Origin: JBMNUM01 sp050946275
GTDB taxonomy: Bacteria; Actinomycetota; Coriobacteriia; Coriobacteriales; CADBOM01
Reading direction: 5' to 3'
DNA: 43,807 nucleotides
Assembly (NCBI GenBank): GCA_050946275.1
Contig: JBMNUM010000018.1
Coordinates: 1 to 43,807 of the forward strand
Below are positions 1 through 8,002 of this stretch, one piece after another (the stretch's first letter is position 1; each line of letters opens with the position of its first letter). Made by a program: the position numbers and the translations under genes. The notes below the pieces were generated by a model. The model ran no database searches, was not told where the DNA came from, and saw nothing but the letters and a program-made list of their open reading frames with translations.

Positions 1-130
1 CGCGCAGCTTCTGCGGGAGCGAAGGCCCTAGAGCGCGAAGCGCTCCCTCCTGAGCTGCAGAAGCGGAGCGGGGCCACGCTTTGCGGAGCCTTGTTCCGGA
101 AGCGGCCTCCCCTCCGGGGGCGGACAAGCA
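1..130 (+). repeat. Structured intergenic repeat, copy A (cut by window edge)
   Basis: This is the right-hand part of an element that recurs near 4548-4713 and 29993-30147 in the same orientation. Visible parts are an inner hairpin GAGCGC-GAA-GCGCTC at 31-45, an enclosing stem GCTTCTGC (7-14) with GCAGAAGC (57-64), and a conserved tail TTTGCGGAGCCTTGTTCCGG. The left outer arm lies outside the window. It sits just past the 3' end of comEC. Whether it acts as RNA or as a DNA repeat is unknown. Confidence 0.75.
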
Positions 131-137
131 AGGAAGA

Positions 138-2567
138 CTAGCCAGAACACCGAACCACCGTCCCCGAAGAATCGAAGAACAAACGGATGTCCCCGTCCAG
201 ATCCGTACGGTAGACAGCAGCACCAGCAGACTCGAGCAATGAGAGCGTCTCCGAGTTGGGGTGCCCGTAGCTATTGCCGGCTCCCACGCTGACGAGCGCA
301 ATCTCCGGGCGAAGCGCAGCAAGCGCCGCGGCGTCGACGGCGTCCCCGCTGCCATGATGCCCGACCTTGAGAGCCTCGATATCGCCTAGGCCGGCGTCGA
401 CCATGGCATCGAGCTCGGCATGCTCCGCGTCGCCCGTGAGCAATGCGGTATGCTCGGCAGCTCCGTCACGGTCGGCGTCGAAGGAGAGCAGCAGACAGAC
501 CGAGTTCTCGTTGGAGGACTCCGCCACGGGGGCATCGGGCCATATGATCGAGAGCGTCATGCGGTCGGTCATGCGAATCGAGTCGCCCGCCGATACCTCG
601 ACGATTCCTTCGGTACCGCAAAGCCCGGTTGCAGTCGCGATGACGCCGGCGGCTTTCTCGTCATGGGATGCCGACTCGACCAGCCCCTCGGCCATAACCA
701 CATGATCTACGGTGACGAGCGATTGCAGGGCGCCGAGTGCGCCGCAATGGTCGTCGTCGAAATGCGAGATGACGACCGCATCGAGATGGCGGATGCCCTG
801 CCTGCCCAGAGCGGCGCGCAAATCCGTGTCGCGCGGGCCGGTGTCGACGAGCACCTGCGAGCGACCGTTGGAAAGCAAAATCGCATCCCCCTGCCCGATG
901 TCCATGACGACGATGTTCGCGCCGCCCGCCACGGGCATGAGGACGACGATGAGCATGAGGGCGAGAGCAGCGGCCGCCGTTGCCGTGCGAACAGCGCACT
1001 TACCCGGCAGAGGCCAGAGCATCCAGAGAGCAATCGCCGCCGCGGCGCCTCCGACGAGGGCGGCGGGGAGCTCGGCGTCGACGGCGGCCGCAACGACCGG
1101 CAGGTGAAACATCACGGTGATGGCCTGGGCGAGCAGATCCGCAAGCGCGCTCATGGCGACAAGCAGGAACTGTCCGAGCGCCGGCGCGATGAGCGAGATG
1201 ACCAGCGATACGAGTCCACCTCCCAGCAGCACCGCGATTGCCGGCGAGACGATCAGATTCGCAAGGGGTCCGACGAGCGAGAGCATGGCGAAAGCGGGTA
1301 TCGCAACCGGCGAAGTCGCCGCCTGCGCAACGAGCGTGAGGGCGAGGGGCTGCGCCACAGCATGCAGGCGCCTGGGCGTGAGTCGCTCCATCCACCAGAT
1401 GGCGAGGGGCAGAAATACGCACAGCCCCGCGACACCCAGAACCGACAGCTGAAAACCTACCGCGAAGGCGTTCGCCGGGTCGAGCACGAGAAGCCCGGCC
1501 GTCGCGAGAACGAGCCCGGCAATCGAGCTGCGTCTCCGCCCCGCGAACCAGGCCGACGAGGCGACGACCGCCATGATGCACGCCCGGAACGCCGAAGGCT
1601 GCAGGGCGGTGAACACGAGATACGCGATGGCCGTAGCGGACAGCAGGACGATCGACCAGCGACGCGACACGCCCGCCTGCTGCAGCATCCAGGTGACGAG
1701 CAAAGCCACGACCGTCAGATGCGTTCCCGACACGGCGAGCATATGGGCGAGCCCCGTGGCCCTGAAAGCGTCGTCGAGCCCGGTGCCGGACACGGCACTA
1801 CGGTCCCCGAGTAGAATGCCCCGCAGGATGGCGGCGCCATCGCCGCCAATCGCATCGAGCCTGTCGATACACGGCTGACGCACCCGACCGAAAACGCCCT
1901 GGAGTGTCGGCGCCCATCCAACATCCCCTATCGACGACGGCTTGAACCTGCCGGCGACAAGCGAGCGGTGCATGCGACGCGTCTTGTCGCTCGGATCGAT
2001 TGGGGAGAAGGAGCCCTTCACGCGAGCCGACGCGCCCACGGGGAGAATGTCTTCCGCATCGCGCCACATGACGCGAACACGAGCGACATGACCTTCCGCA
2101 CGCAACGTTGCAAGCGAGTAGCTCCCGTATGCAGACCCGACCGGATCGCCCTCGATGCACAGCTCGTAGGAACCGGCAGATTCCTCGAGAGCATTGGATT
2201 CCTCGTGCGCGTGGCCCCAACAGAGAAAGCCTATCACCGCGCCCAAGATGAGGGCGGTGAGACACGCCGCGGCCATCGGCGCACATCGTCGGAGCAGGCG
2301 GCGGGCGGCGAGCCAAGCGGCGAGCAGCACCGTAATCGAGACGACGCCGACGAGTACAGGCACGACGACGGTGGTTCCACCGGAGACGACTGCCGGCGGA
2401 TCGTCCAGCAGCCGCCTCCAAGCCGCCTCCTCCCCGACGACGATGCCGAACCAGAACGCGATGACCGGCAGGAGCAAAAACGGCAGTCCCGGACGAGGCG
2501 GTCGACGCTCGTACTGAGATGCATCGCGTGGAGCCGCGGCAGGGCTCGGGATTGCATCGACCCCCAT
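138..2567 (-). CDS. comEC: ComEC/Rec2-family DNA uptake channel
   Basis: Inner-membrane channel that passes single-stranded DNA into the cytoplasm during natural transformation. The protein (about 809 aa from this start) has N-terminal transmembrane helices, then a central Competence domain recognisable by 'LLGDRSAVSGTGLDDAFRAT' and 'GLAHMLAVSGTHLT'. Further membrane segments follow, and the last 230 residues or so form a metallo-beta-lactamase-like domain with 'DIGQGDAILL' and the metal motif 'SHFDDDHCG'. The length is normal for the family. The reading frame stays open upstream to 2714, but that part overlaps comEA and reads as Arg/Ser-rich non-protein-like sequence, so I place the start at the ATG at 2567. 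No strong ribosome site is visible there, so the start is uncertain. It follows comEA by 46 bp and is probably cotranscribed with it. Confidence 0.93.
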   Translation of the reverse strand: MGVDAIPSPAAAPRDASQYERRPPRPGLPFLLLPVIAFWFGIVVGEEAAWRRLLDDPPAVVSGGTTVVVPVLVGVVSITVLLAAWLAARRLLRRCAPMAAACLTALILGAVIGFLCWGHAHEESNALEESAGSYELCIEGDPVGSAYGSYSLATLRAEGHVARVRVMWRDAEDILPVGASARVKGSFSPIDPSDKTRRMHRSLVAGRFKPSSIGDVGWAPTLQGVFGRVRQPCIDRLDAIGGDGAAILRGILLGDRSAVSGTGLDDAFRATGLAHMLAVSGTHLTVVALLVTWMLQQAGVSRRWSIVLLSATAIAYLVFTALQPSAFRACIMAVVASSAWFAGRRRSSIAGLVLATAGLLVLDPANAFAVGFQLSVLGVAGLCVFLPLAIWWMERLTPRRLHAVAQPLALTLVAQAATSPVAIPAFAMLSLVGPLANLIVSPAIAVLLGGGLVSLVISLIAPALGQFLLVAMSALADLLAQAITVMFHLPVVAAAVDAELPAALVGGAAAAIALWMLWPLPGKCAVRTATAAAALALMLIVVLMPVAGGANIVVMDIGQGDAILLSNGRSQVLVDTGPRDTDLRAALGRQGIRHLDAVVISHFDDDHCGALGALQSLVTVDHVVMAEGLVESASHDEKAAGVIATATGLCGTEGIVEVSAGDSIRMTDRMTLSIIWPDAPVAESSNENSVCLLLSFDADRDGAAEHTALLTGDAEHAELDAMVDAGLGDIEALKVGHHGSGDAVDAAALAALRPEIALVSVGAGNSYGHPNSETLSLLESAGAAVYRTDLDGDIRLFFDSSGTVVRCSG

Positions 2568-2613
2568 ACCGGCTGCCGCATCGAGGGAAAGCCCTGCGGG
2601 CGCACGGCGCCGG

Positions 2614-3309
2614 TTAGACGCAGATCTTGTCCGCGATCTTCTCGTACTTGCCATCGCCGATGCCCGACACGTTCTTGATGTCCTCGGGTTTGGCGAACGT
2701 GCCGCCGCCCTCACGGTACTCGACGATGCTCGCCGCCGTGGCGGGTCCCACGCCCGGCAGCGTCTGCAGCTCCTCGGCGGTCGCCGTGTTGATGTTCACC
2801 AGTCCACCCGACCCGGATGCCTCACCCGCGCCCGCCACCGTTGCCTGCCTCGTCGCCACCTGGCCGGCCTCATCGTTCGTCGGAACATAAATCTGCTCGC
2901 CATCGACGACATCGCGCGCGAGATTGACCGCTTGCACGGCCGCATCGTCGCGCAGGCCGCCGGCAGCCTCGACCGCTGCGAGCACGCGGTCGCCTTCATG
3001 CAGCTCGTACACCCCCGGCGCGTTCACCGCCCCGACAACGTGGACGAACACGACCGCAGTCGTAGCCCCACCTCCATCAGATTCCCCAGCAGCAGCCACA
3101 CCCTCGCCTTCGACGGGCGCTTCCACTGCAGCAGCATCGCCGCCCGCAACCTCGAAGCGCTCGCCGCCCATCCCGGGAAGCCAGCGTCCCAGAGCGAGGA
3201 TGAGAACGAACGCCGCGATGACGGCAGCCGCCTTGAGAACACCTGGAGGAATTTGGGAGACCTGGGCCCTGCGCAGATACTCCCGCGATTCACGAGTACG
3301 GCCTCCCAT
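2614..3309 (-). CDS. comEA: ComEA-like DNA-binding competence protein
   Basis: Membrane-anchored receptor that binds incoming double-stranded DNA and hands it to ComEC. The protein is 231 aa. A transmembrane segment lies near residues 25-47 (VLKAAAVIAAFVLILALG). A SLBB-type domain follows ('VHVVGAVNAPGVYELHEGDR'). A C-terminal helix-hairpin-helix pair closes the protein ('VNINTATAEELQTLPGVGP', then 'DIKNVSGIGDGKYEKI'). The start at 3309 is preceded by a clear GGAAAGGAGCTGGT ribosome site, and this beats an in-frame start 60 bases further upstream. It is the first gene of a comEA-comEC pair and lies behind an array of 11-bp repeats. Confidence 0.93.
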   Translation of the reverse strand: MGGRTRESREYLRRAQVSQIPPGVLKAAAVIAAFVLILALGRWLPGMGGERFEVAGGDAAAVEAPVEGEGVAAAGESDGGGATTAVVFVHVVGAVNAPGVYELHEGDRVLAAVEAAGGLRDDAAVQAVNLARDVVDGEQIYVPTNDEAGQVATRQATVAGAGEASGSGGLVNINTATAEELQTLPGVGPATAASIVEYREGGGTFAKPEDIKNVSGIGDGKYEKIADKICV

Positions 3310-3368
3310 ACCAGCTCCTTTCCATCGAGACTTCAAGTAGGAAAAGACGCTAGCAGCAAGACCTAACA

Positions 3369-3445
3369 AAAAGGCAAACCAGAGCTAAACAAAACCCAAA
3401 CAGAATCCAAACAAAACCTGAACAAAACCCAAACAGAACCTTAAC
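3369..3445 (-). repeat. Seven 11-bp phased direct repeats upstream of comEA
   Basis: Read on the comEA strand, seven consecutive 11-mers begin with GTT and follow roughly GTTTRGGTTYT: GTTAAGGTTCT, GTTTGGGTTTT, GTTCAGGTTTT, GTTTGGATTCT, GTTTGGGTTTT, GTTTAGCTCTG, GTTTGCCTTTT. A degenerate eighth copy follows with a 1-bp shift. The array ends 59 bp before the comEA start. The spacing is one helical turn, as in operators of OmpR/PhoB-type regulators or in phased T-tracts. The rest of 3446-3600 shows no gene. Confidence 0.8.
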
Positions 3446-3609
3446 ACCCCCGCTCAGAGGCCATGTTTTGCTCGAGGATTGCGTGCGTCGGCCACAGGGG
3501 AAACGAGCCCGAAGCGACGGATGCGAGCAGCTTATGGGTCAGCCATGGCCATCATGACCTGCTCATCGGGCGGCGCGGCTGGTATGCTTTACGCTCACGC
3601 TACGTCAAC

Positions 3610-3642
3610 CCTTGACCTTCACGCAGCGTCAAGGCCGACAAT
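3610..3642 (+). promoter_or_regulatory. MerR-type promoter and operator of the tipA-like gene
   Basis: A -35 box TTGACC (3612-3617) and a -10 box GACAAT (3637-3642) are separated by 19 bp, the long spacer typical of MerR-family-controlled promoters. An inverted repeat CCTTGAC (3610-3616) with GTCAAGG (3628-3634) covers the -35 box and much of the spacer, as expected for a MerR dimer site. It lies 21 bp upstream of the regulator gene, so autoregulation is likely. Confidence 0.7.
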
Positions 3643-3663
3643 CGTGCCGAAGGAGGTGAGAGC

Positions 3664-4434
3664 ATGGCAGAGACGAGGAGATATACGATCGGTGAGCTCG
3701 CAGAGATGTCTGGAACGAGCACCCGCGCGTTGCGTCATTACGAGGACATGGGCCTGCTCGCACCCACGCGCGACACGAACGGATACCGCACCTACTCCGC
3801 CGCCGATGCGCGAAAGCTGGCCCAGATCTTGTCTATGAGAGCATGCGGACTTCCGCTCCCCACCATCAGGGACCTCTTCGACGATCCGGATGTCGACGTG
3901 CTTTCGGCATTGAAAGCGCATCTGGACTCCCTGCGCGCGCAGGGTCAATCGCTGGCGGACGCCATGCAGCACACCAAAACGGGCATAGCGAAAGTGGAGA
4001 GGATAGAGGGCATGGACACGAAAGACGCATTCGAGGCGATGAAGGCCGAGAGGCTCTCGAGGAACGAGGAAGCATACGGCGAGGAAGCCCGGGAGCGCCA
4101 TGGCGATGAGGCCGTCGACGAGGCGAACGAGCGCCTGATGTCCCTCACGCGCGACGAATGGGACGCCAAGGAGCTGTTGGAAGAGTCGATCAAGGTGCAG
4201 CTGCGACTCGCGATGGCACAGGGAGACCCGTCCGGCAAGGAGGCGGCAGAGCTCGCCCGCATGCACGCCCGCTGGATCCGCATCCACTGGGGTGACAGCT
4301 ACACCAAGGAAGCGCATCTCGGCCTAGCACACGGCTACCTATGCGATGAACGTTTCCGAACCTACTATGACGAGCCCTGCGGCAAAGGAGCCACCGAGTT
4401 CCTGGTAGCAACACTAGAAGCCAACCTAAGCTAA
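3664..4434 (+). CDS. MerR-family regulator with TipAS-like C-terminal domain
   Basis: Transcription activator of the TipA type (256 aa). Residues 5-75 form the MerR winged helix ('YTIGELAEMSGTSTRALRHY', then 'GLLAPTRDTNGYRTYS'). A linker helix follows. The last 120 residues resemble the TipAS antibiotic-recognition domain ('GDPSGKEAAELARMHARWI', 'HLGLAHGYLCDERFRTYYD'). In characterised family members this domain binds thiopeptides or other drugs and switches the dimer to its activating form. The start is fixed by AAGGAGGTG 5 bases upstream. The gene stands alone with its own MerR-type promoter, and no obvious target gene such as a transporter lies beside it, so its regulon is unknown. Confidence 0.9.
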   Translation: MAETRRYTIGELAEMSGTSTRALRHYEDMGLLAPTRDTNGYRTYSAADARKLAQILSMRACGLPLPTIRDLFDDPDVDVLSALKAHLDSLRAQGQSLADAMQHTKTGIAKVERIEGMDTKDAFEAMKAERLSRNEEAYGEEARERHGDEAVDEANERLMSLTRDEWDAKELLEESIKVQLRLAMAQGDPSGKEAAELARMHARWIRIHWGDSYTKEAHLGLAHGYLCDERFRTYYDEPCGKGATEFLVATLEANLS

Positions 4435-4456
4435 AACCCACACCCCAATCAAAACA

Positions 4457-4504
4457 GCGGCAGCTGCGCGTGCCCCCTCGAAGAGGGGGCCGAGCAGCTG
4501 CCGC
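4457..4504. terminator. Large hairpin between convergent merR and thiI
   Basis: GCGGCAGCTGC (4457-4467) pairs perfectly with GCAGCTGCCGC (4494-4504). Inside it is a second stem CCCCCTC-GAA-GAGGGGG (4473-4489). Read leftward it is followed by TGTTTTG, so it could end thiI-strand transcripts. Read rightward there is no T-run. It adjoins structured element copy B and may be part of it. Confidence 0.5.
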
Positions 4505-4517
4505 CCGGTTGTAGTAA

Positions 4518-4713
4518 GGCTACGAGCGAAGCAAGTAGCCCCCGCGAGGGGAGGGGCCTTTCCGAGGGAATTGCGGAGCAGTGGTTTCGCGCAGGTGATG
4601 CGTTTAGCGAGGACTAAAGAACGCCGAAGGCGTTCCCTCCGCAGCTGCAGAGACGGAGCGAAATCACGTTTTGCGAAGCCTTGTTCTGGAAAGGGGCCCT
4701 TCACCGGGGCGGT
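4518..4713 (+). repeat. Structured intergenic repeat, copy B
   Basis: Divergent copy of the element also found at 1-130 and 29993-30147. Shared blocks are GAATTGCGGAGCA (in copy B AATTGCGGAGCA at 4569-4580), CCCTCC-N2-AGCTGCAG (4635-4650), GGAGCG (4655-4660) and TTGCGAAGCCTTGTTC (4671-4686). The inner hairpin is AACGCC-GAA-GGCGTT (4620-4634), where copies A and C have GAGCGC-GAA-GCGCTC, so paired changes keep the stem. GTGGTTTCGC (4581-4590) pairs with GCGAAATCAC (4658-4667). An imperfect outer stem joins GGGGCCTTTCC with GGAAAGGGGCC. A further small hairpin GGCTAC...GTAGCC lies at 4518-4540. Confidence 0.72.
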
Positions 4714-4716
4714 CAA

Positions 4717-5961
4717 TTATCGTCGTGAATTGCAGTGCCCGGGAAAGCACTCCATAGAATCGCAGATCTCCAAAGCCCAAGAGGCGAAATCCATCTCCGC
4801 CGCCAAAGCCTCAACCTCCTCCAGATCCGCATGCGTCTCAGGGCTACGGGGCAGGAACAGCGTGCAGCAGTCCGCGCATTGCTGGGTCGAGAGCTCATAG
4901 GTGCCCAGCTCCCGCGCCTGCCCGATGATCTCGAGCTTGTCGGTGCCGATGAGCGGCCGGAAGACCGGGATGGTGGCCACGGCGTCGACGGCCATGATGT
5001 TCTCCATCGTCTGGGAAGCGACCTGGCCGAGAGACTCGCCGGTCACGAGCGCCTTACAGTTCTCGCGCCGCGCCAGCTCGTTGGCCACGGTGAACATGAG
5101 GCGCCGGAAGAAGATGACGCGCATCTTGGAGGGAACGACGGCGGCGATCCTGCGCTGATATTCCCCGATGCGCGCGATGTAGAGCTTCTGGATGCCGCCG
5201 CAGCCGGCAAGCGCATCGCAGATGTCGCGCACGAGATACTCCGAGGAATCGTCGGTCTCGGGAGCGCCGGAGAAATGCAAGCCCACGGCGACGGCACCGC
5301 GATGGATGAGCCGCCACATGGCCACCGGCGAGTCGATGCCCGTCGAGAGCAATGCGATGAACTTGCCCGCGCTCCCCACCGGCAAACCTCCGACACCCGG
5401 CTCCGTGCGCGCGTAGATGTAGATGCTCCCCTGGATCACCTCGACGTGCACCTCGGCATCGGGCTCGCGCATGCGCACCGTCTTGTCGGGGAAGCGCTCG
5501 CACAGGTACGCGCCGATGCGCTGGTTCATCTCCATGGAGTGCATCTCGTAATCGGTGTTCGAGCGCCTGGAGTTGACCTTGAACGTCTGGAACGGCTCGC
5601 AATCCCCCAGCACCTCGGCCGAGAGGGCGAGCATCTCGTCAAACTCTCGCCCGCATCGCCATCCGAGCGAGACGCGGGCCACGCCGGGAATCCCCTTGAG
5701 GAGCGTGAACACCTGCTGCACGCGGGCGTCCTTGAGACCGCCGGGAACGAACCCGTCGTCGGTCGCGTCGCCGGCGAAGATGCCCGGGCTCAAAGAAACG
5801 AGGATCCTTCCGGATATCTTGGACACCTTGTCCACCGGAAGGCCCTCGCAGGCAAACTCGATATTCCTGATGAATTGATGCTCGAACGTGGAGCGATTGC
5901 GCCCCTTCAGTCCGATCTCGTGGTAATGGACGAGAAATACAGGCCGTGCCACCGTTGGCAA
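4717..5961 (-). CDS. thiI: tRNA 4-thiouridine synthase / thiamine thiazole sulfur carrier ThiI
   Basis: ATP-dependent enzyme that adenylates U8 of tRNA for conversion to 4-thiouridine, and that can also feed sulfur into thiazole synthesis. The protein is 414 aa. The N-terminal ferredoxin-like and THUMP part begins 'VHYHEIGLKGRNRSTFE'. The PP-loop pyrophosphatase motif is 'LLSTGIDSPVAMWRL', followed by the AANH-like fold with 'LVTGESLGQVASQTMENI'. There is no fused rhodanese domain, so an external sulfurtransferase or cysteine desulfurase must donate sulfur. The start is probably the TTG at 5961, placed 4-5 bases behind GGAGG. A GTG at 5952 is the alternative. The gene starts 15 bp after rpoZ ends and closes the IHF-gmk-rpoZ-thiI run. 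Confidence 0.92.
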   Translation of the reverse strand: MPTVARPVFLVHYHEIGLKGRNRSTFEHQFIRNIEFACEGLPVDKVSKISGRILVSLSPGIFAGDATDDGFVPGGLKDARVQQVFTLLKGIPGVARVSLGWRCGREFDEMLALSAEVLGDCEPFQTFKVNSRRSNTDYEMHSMEMNQRIGAYLCERFPDKTVRMREPDAEVHVEVIQGSIYIYARTEPGVGGLPVGSAGKFIALLSTGIDSPVAMWRLIHRGAVAVGLHFSGAPETDDSSEYLVRDICDALAGCGGIQKLYIARIGEYQRRIAAVVPSKMRVIFFRRLMFTVANELARRENCKALVTGESLGQVASQTMENIMAVDAVATIPVFRPLIGTDKLEIIGQARELGTYELSTQQCADCCTLFLPRSPETHADLEEVEALAAEMDFASWALEICDSMECFPGHCNSRR

Positions 5962-5976
5962 CCGTCCTCCGCCGGC

Positions 5977-6228
5977 TTAGGCCTGGGCGCTCTCGTCGAT
6001 GTAGCCCAGGTCTCCGCGCTCGACCTCTTCCATGGCAAGCGAGAGAGGCTTGGCCTGGGAGAACTGCGAGAGCTCGGCAACGGTCTGCAGCGCCAGCGCA
6101 CGGCTCTTCTGCCCGCGCATCATGTCGTTGATGTCGCGAGCGCGCTTCGCGGTGATAGCGCACAGCAGGTACCGGTCGTTGTCCGTCTGGTCAAGAAGCT
6201 TGTCAATATGCTGGTCGATAATCGACAT
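5977..6228 (-). CDS. rpoZ: RNA polymerase omega subunit
   Basis: Small RNA polymerase subunit that wraps the beta-prime C-terminus and helps assembly. The protein is 83 aa, and the family signature region reads 'DRYLLCAITAKRARDINDMM' and 'LALQTVAELS'. It follows gmk by 21 bp on the same strand, the standard gmk-rpoZ order. An AAGGTG ribosome site lies before the ATG. Confidence in identity is high despite the small size because motif and neighbours agree. Confidence 0.93.
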   Translation of the reverse strand: MSIIDQHIDKLLDQTDNDRYLLCAITAKRARDINDMMRGQKSRALALQTVAELSQFSQAKPLSLAMEEVERGDLGYIDESAQA

Positions 6229-6249
6229 GACGCACCTTACTTTCGTTCT

Positions 6250-6828
6250 CTATGCACTCGGGACAGGTTCCACCTTGCACTGCGAATCCATAATCTGGAG
6301 CAGTTCCTCGGTCGCCCTGTCCAACTCGTCGTTGACGAGCGATACATTGTAGCACTTCTCCTGCTCCATCTCCAGCTTCGCGACCTCGAGACGGCCGGCG
6401 ATTTGCTCGGCGGTCTCGGTGCCACGGCTGACGAGCCTTCGCTCGAGCTCCTCGAAGCTCGGCGGCTTGATGAAAATCAGAAATGCATCGGGATAGTTCT
6501 CGCGAACCTGGAGCGCGCCCTGGACATCGATCTCGAGGATGACGTCGATGCCCTGCTCGAGCTTCTCGACCACAACCGAGCGGAGCGTGCCGTACCTGCG
6601 GGTGTGCACGTTCGCCCACTCGAGGAAGTCTCCCTCCTCAATCTTGGCATCGAACTCGTCATCGGTCAGGAAGTAGTACGACACGCCGTCGACCTCGCCC
6701 TCGCGGGGCAAACGAGTAGTCGCCGAGACGGAAAGCCACGTTCCGTCCCGGCGACTCATAACCCTGTTGACGAGCGTGCCCTTCCCCGCACCGGACGGTC
6801 CGGATATGACGAAGAGCCTGCCTGCCAT
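6250..6828 (-). CDS. gmk: Guanylate kinase
   Basis: Phosphorylates GMP to GDP with ATP in the cytosol. The protein is 192 aa, a normal length. The P-loop 'SGPSGAGKGTLVNRVM' is near the N-terminus. The GMP-binding segment is 'SVSATTRLPREGEVDGVSYY', and the lid region includes 'LVSRGTETAEQIAGRL'. Its ATG directly abuts the stop codon of the IHF gene (0-bp spacing), which implies translational coupling in an operon with IHF, rpoZ and thiI. Confidence 0.97.
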   Translation of the reverse strand: MAGRLFVISGPSGAGKGTLVNRVMSRRDGTWLSVSATTRLPREGEVDGVSYYFLTDDEFDAKIEEGDFLEWANVHTRRYGTLRSVVVEKLEQGIDVILEIDVQGALQVRENYPDAFLIFIKPPSFEELERRLVSRGTETAEQIAGRLEVAKLEMEQEKCYNVSLVNDELDRATEELLQIMDSQCKVEPVPSA

Positions 6829-7140
6829 TTACTTGGAGAGCTTCTCGATGAGGGCCTCGCGCTGGCGGGTGCCCAGACCCTTGATGCGGCGGGTCTCGGA
6901 AATCCCAAGCTCCTCCATGACCTTGGTGACCTTGGCCTTGCCGTAACCAGGCAGGGAGGCGATCATGTCCTTGACCCTCAGCTTGTCGATGACGGGGTTG
7001 CCCTCGGTGGTGAGGACCTCCTTGACCGAGATCTTTCCGGTCTTGATCTTGTCGCGGAGCTCCGCACGGGCATGACGTGCCTCGGCAGCCTTCTCGAGTG
7101 CAGCGCGACGCTCTTCAGGAGTCTGATTGGGAAGTGCCAT
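6829..7140 (-). CDS. mihF: Actinobacterial integration host factor (mIHF type)
   Basis: Nucleoid-associated DNA-bending protein, unrelated in fold to the proteobacterial IHF alpha/beta pair and typical of Actinomycetota. It is 103 aa from the ATG at 7140. The N-terminal basic helix is 'RRAALEKAAEARHARAELRD'. The helix-two-turn-helix part is 'MIASLPGYGKAKVTKVMEEL', followed by 'TRRIKGLGTRQREALIEKL'. An in-frame start 27 bases upstream is possible, but the AAAGGCAGGG before 7140 and the conserved 'MALPNQTPEERRAAL' beginning favour 7140. It is the first gene of a four-gene run. The 172 bp upstream (7141-7312) are AT-rich and promoter-like, but I find no convincing -35/-10 pair. Confidence 0.93.
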   Translation of the reverse strand: MALPNQTPEERRAALEKAAEARHARAELRDKIKTGKISVKEVLTTEGNPVIDKLRVKDMIASLPGYGKAKVTKVMEELGISETRRIKGLGTRQREALIEKLSK

Positions 7141-7312
7141 GTTTGTCCCTGCCTTTCTGTAAATCACCCTATGTTTTCCCCAAGTTTACCTACTGGGCAT
7201 ACAGCGTGGTGAACCGCCTACATGACGGATTTTCCAAATAAACCAAACTTAATATATTATGCCCAATTCTATGCATATGGGAATAGGACTTTGTACGAGA
7301 AATTATGCGATT

Positions 7313-7885
7313 CTACAGTTTTCTACTGCCGAGCGAGTGCACCTCGACCCCCTGCTTGCACAATTCGCACTCAGAAGCGTCCCATGAAGGCGTCGGAAGC
7401 GTGAGCAGCGGGTAGAACGGCTGCGTGAACAGGCGGTCGGAGCACCGATCGATGAGCGAGACGACGCCGACGACCTCAGCGCCCGACTGCTCGACGAGGT
7501 CGCAGACCTCCTTGACCGACGAGCCGGTGGTCACGACGTCCTCGGCGACGAGCACGTGCGCACCCTCGGGAACCTCGAACGAGCGACGGAACATCATCTG
7601 GCCATCCTTGCGCTCCGAGAAGATCATGTTGACGCCGAGCGCGAGGCCCACGGCGAAGCCGAAGAGGATGCCGCCCACGGCCGGAGAGGCGACCAGGTCG
7701 ACCTTCATGCCCTCGGGCAGGCGTGCAACGACCTCCTTGGCGAGGTCGACCGTCAGCTGCGGGTCCTCGAGCACGCGAGCGCACTGGATGTACGTGTCGG
7801 AGTGCCTGCCGGACGTGAGCACGAAGTGGCCCTGCCTGATGGCCTGCCTCTCGCGCAGCATCGCGAGGATGTCGGAATCGTTCAT
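7313..7885 (-). CDS. pyrE: Orotate phosphoribosyltransferase
   Basis: Joins orotate to PRPP to give orotidine-5'-phosphate, the fifth step of de novo pyrimidine synthesis. The protein is 190 aa. It shows the substrate-site segment 'GHFVLTSGRHSDTYIQC', 'ASPAVGGILFG', and the PRPP-binding loop 'HVLVAEDVVTTGSSVKEV'. The C-terminus carries two cysteines ('SECELCKQG'). The start at 7885 has GGAGGG 6 bases upstream, so the longer in-frame reading to 7960 is rejected. It lies downstream of pyrF with a 117-bp gap and is separated from the other pyr genes by about 11 kb. Confidence 0.95.
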   Translation of the reverse strand: MNDSDILAMLRERQAIRQGHFVLTSGRHSDTYIQCARVLEDPQLTVDLAKEVVARLPEGMKVDLVASPAVGGILFGFAVGLALGVNMIFSERKDGQMMFRRSFEVPEGAHVLVAEDVVTTGSSVKEVCDLVEQSGAEVVGVVSLIDRCSDRLFTQPFYPLLTLPTPSWDASECELCKQGVEVHSLGSRKL

Positions 7886-8002
7886 CTCTAACCCTCCGTT
7901 CAAACGGCGCGCGTGCGGAACACGGGCGCTTTTCTCACATACATGCGGCCGGATGCCCATGGCCGGCGCGCCTTGCGCGGTCCGGGCGTAACTCGAGCCG
8001 CG

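Noticed and set aside
420..1814. Long open frame (464 codons) opposite comEC
   Set aside because: Arg/Glu-rich low-complexity translation without domains; it is the antisense shadow of a GC-rich gene.
2567..2714. Longer N-terminus of ComEC reaching into comEA
   Set aside because: The extra 49 residues are Arg/Ser-rich and overlap the helix-hairpin-helix coding end of comEA.
3369..3445. CRISPR array (also considered at 37391-37535)
   Set aside because: Repeats are directly adjacent without unique spacers, units are 11 or 48 bp and imperfect, and no cas gene is present.
4735..7212. 825-codon open frame opposite thiI, rpoZ and gmk
   Set aside because: It crosses four recognised genes in antisense and has no protein-like motif; GC-driven open frame.
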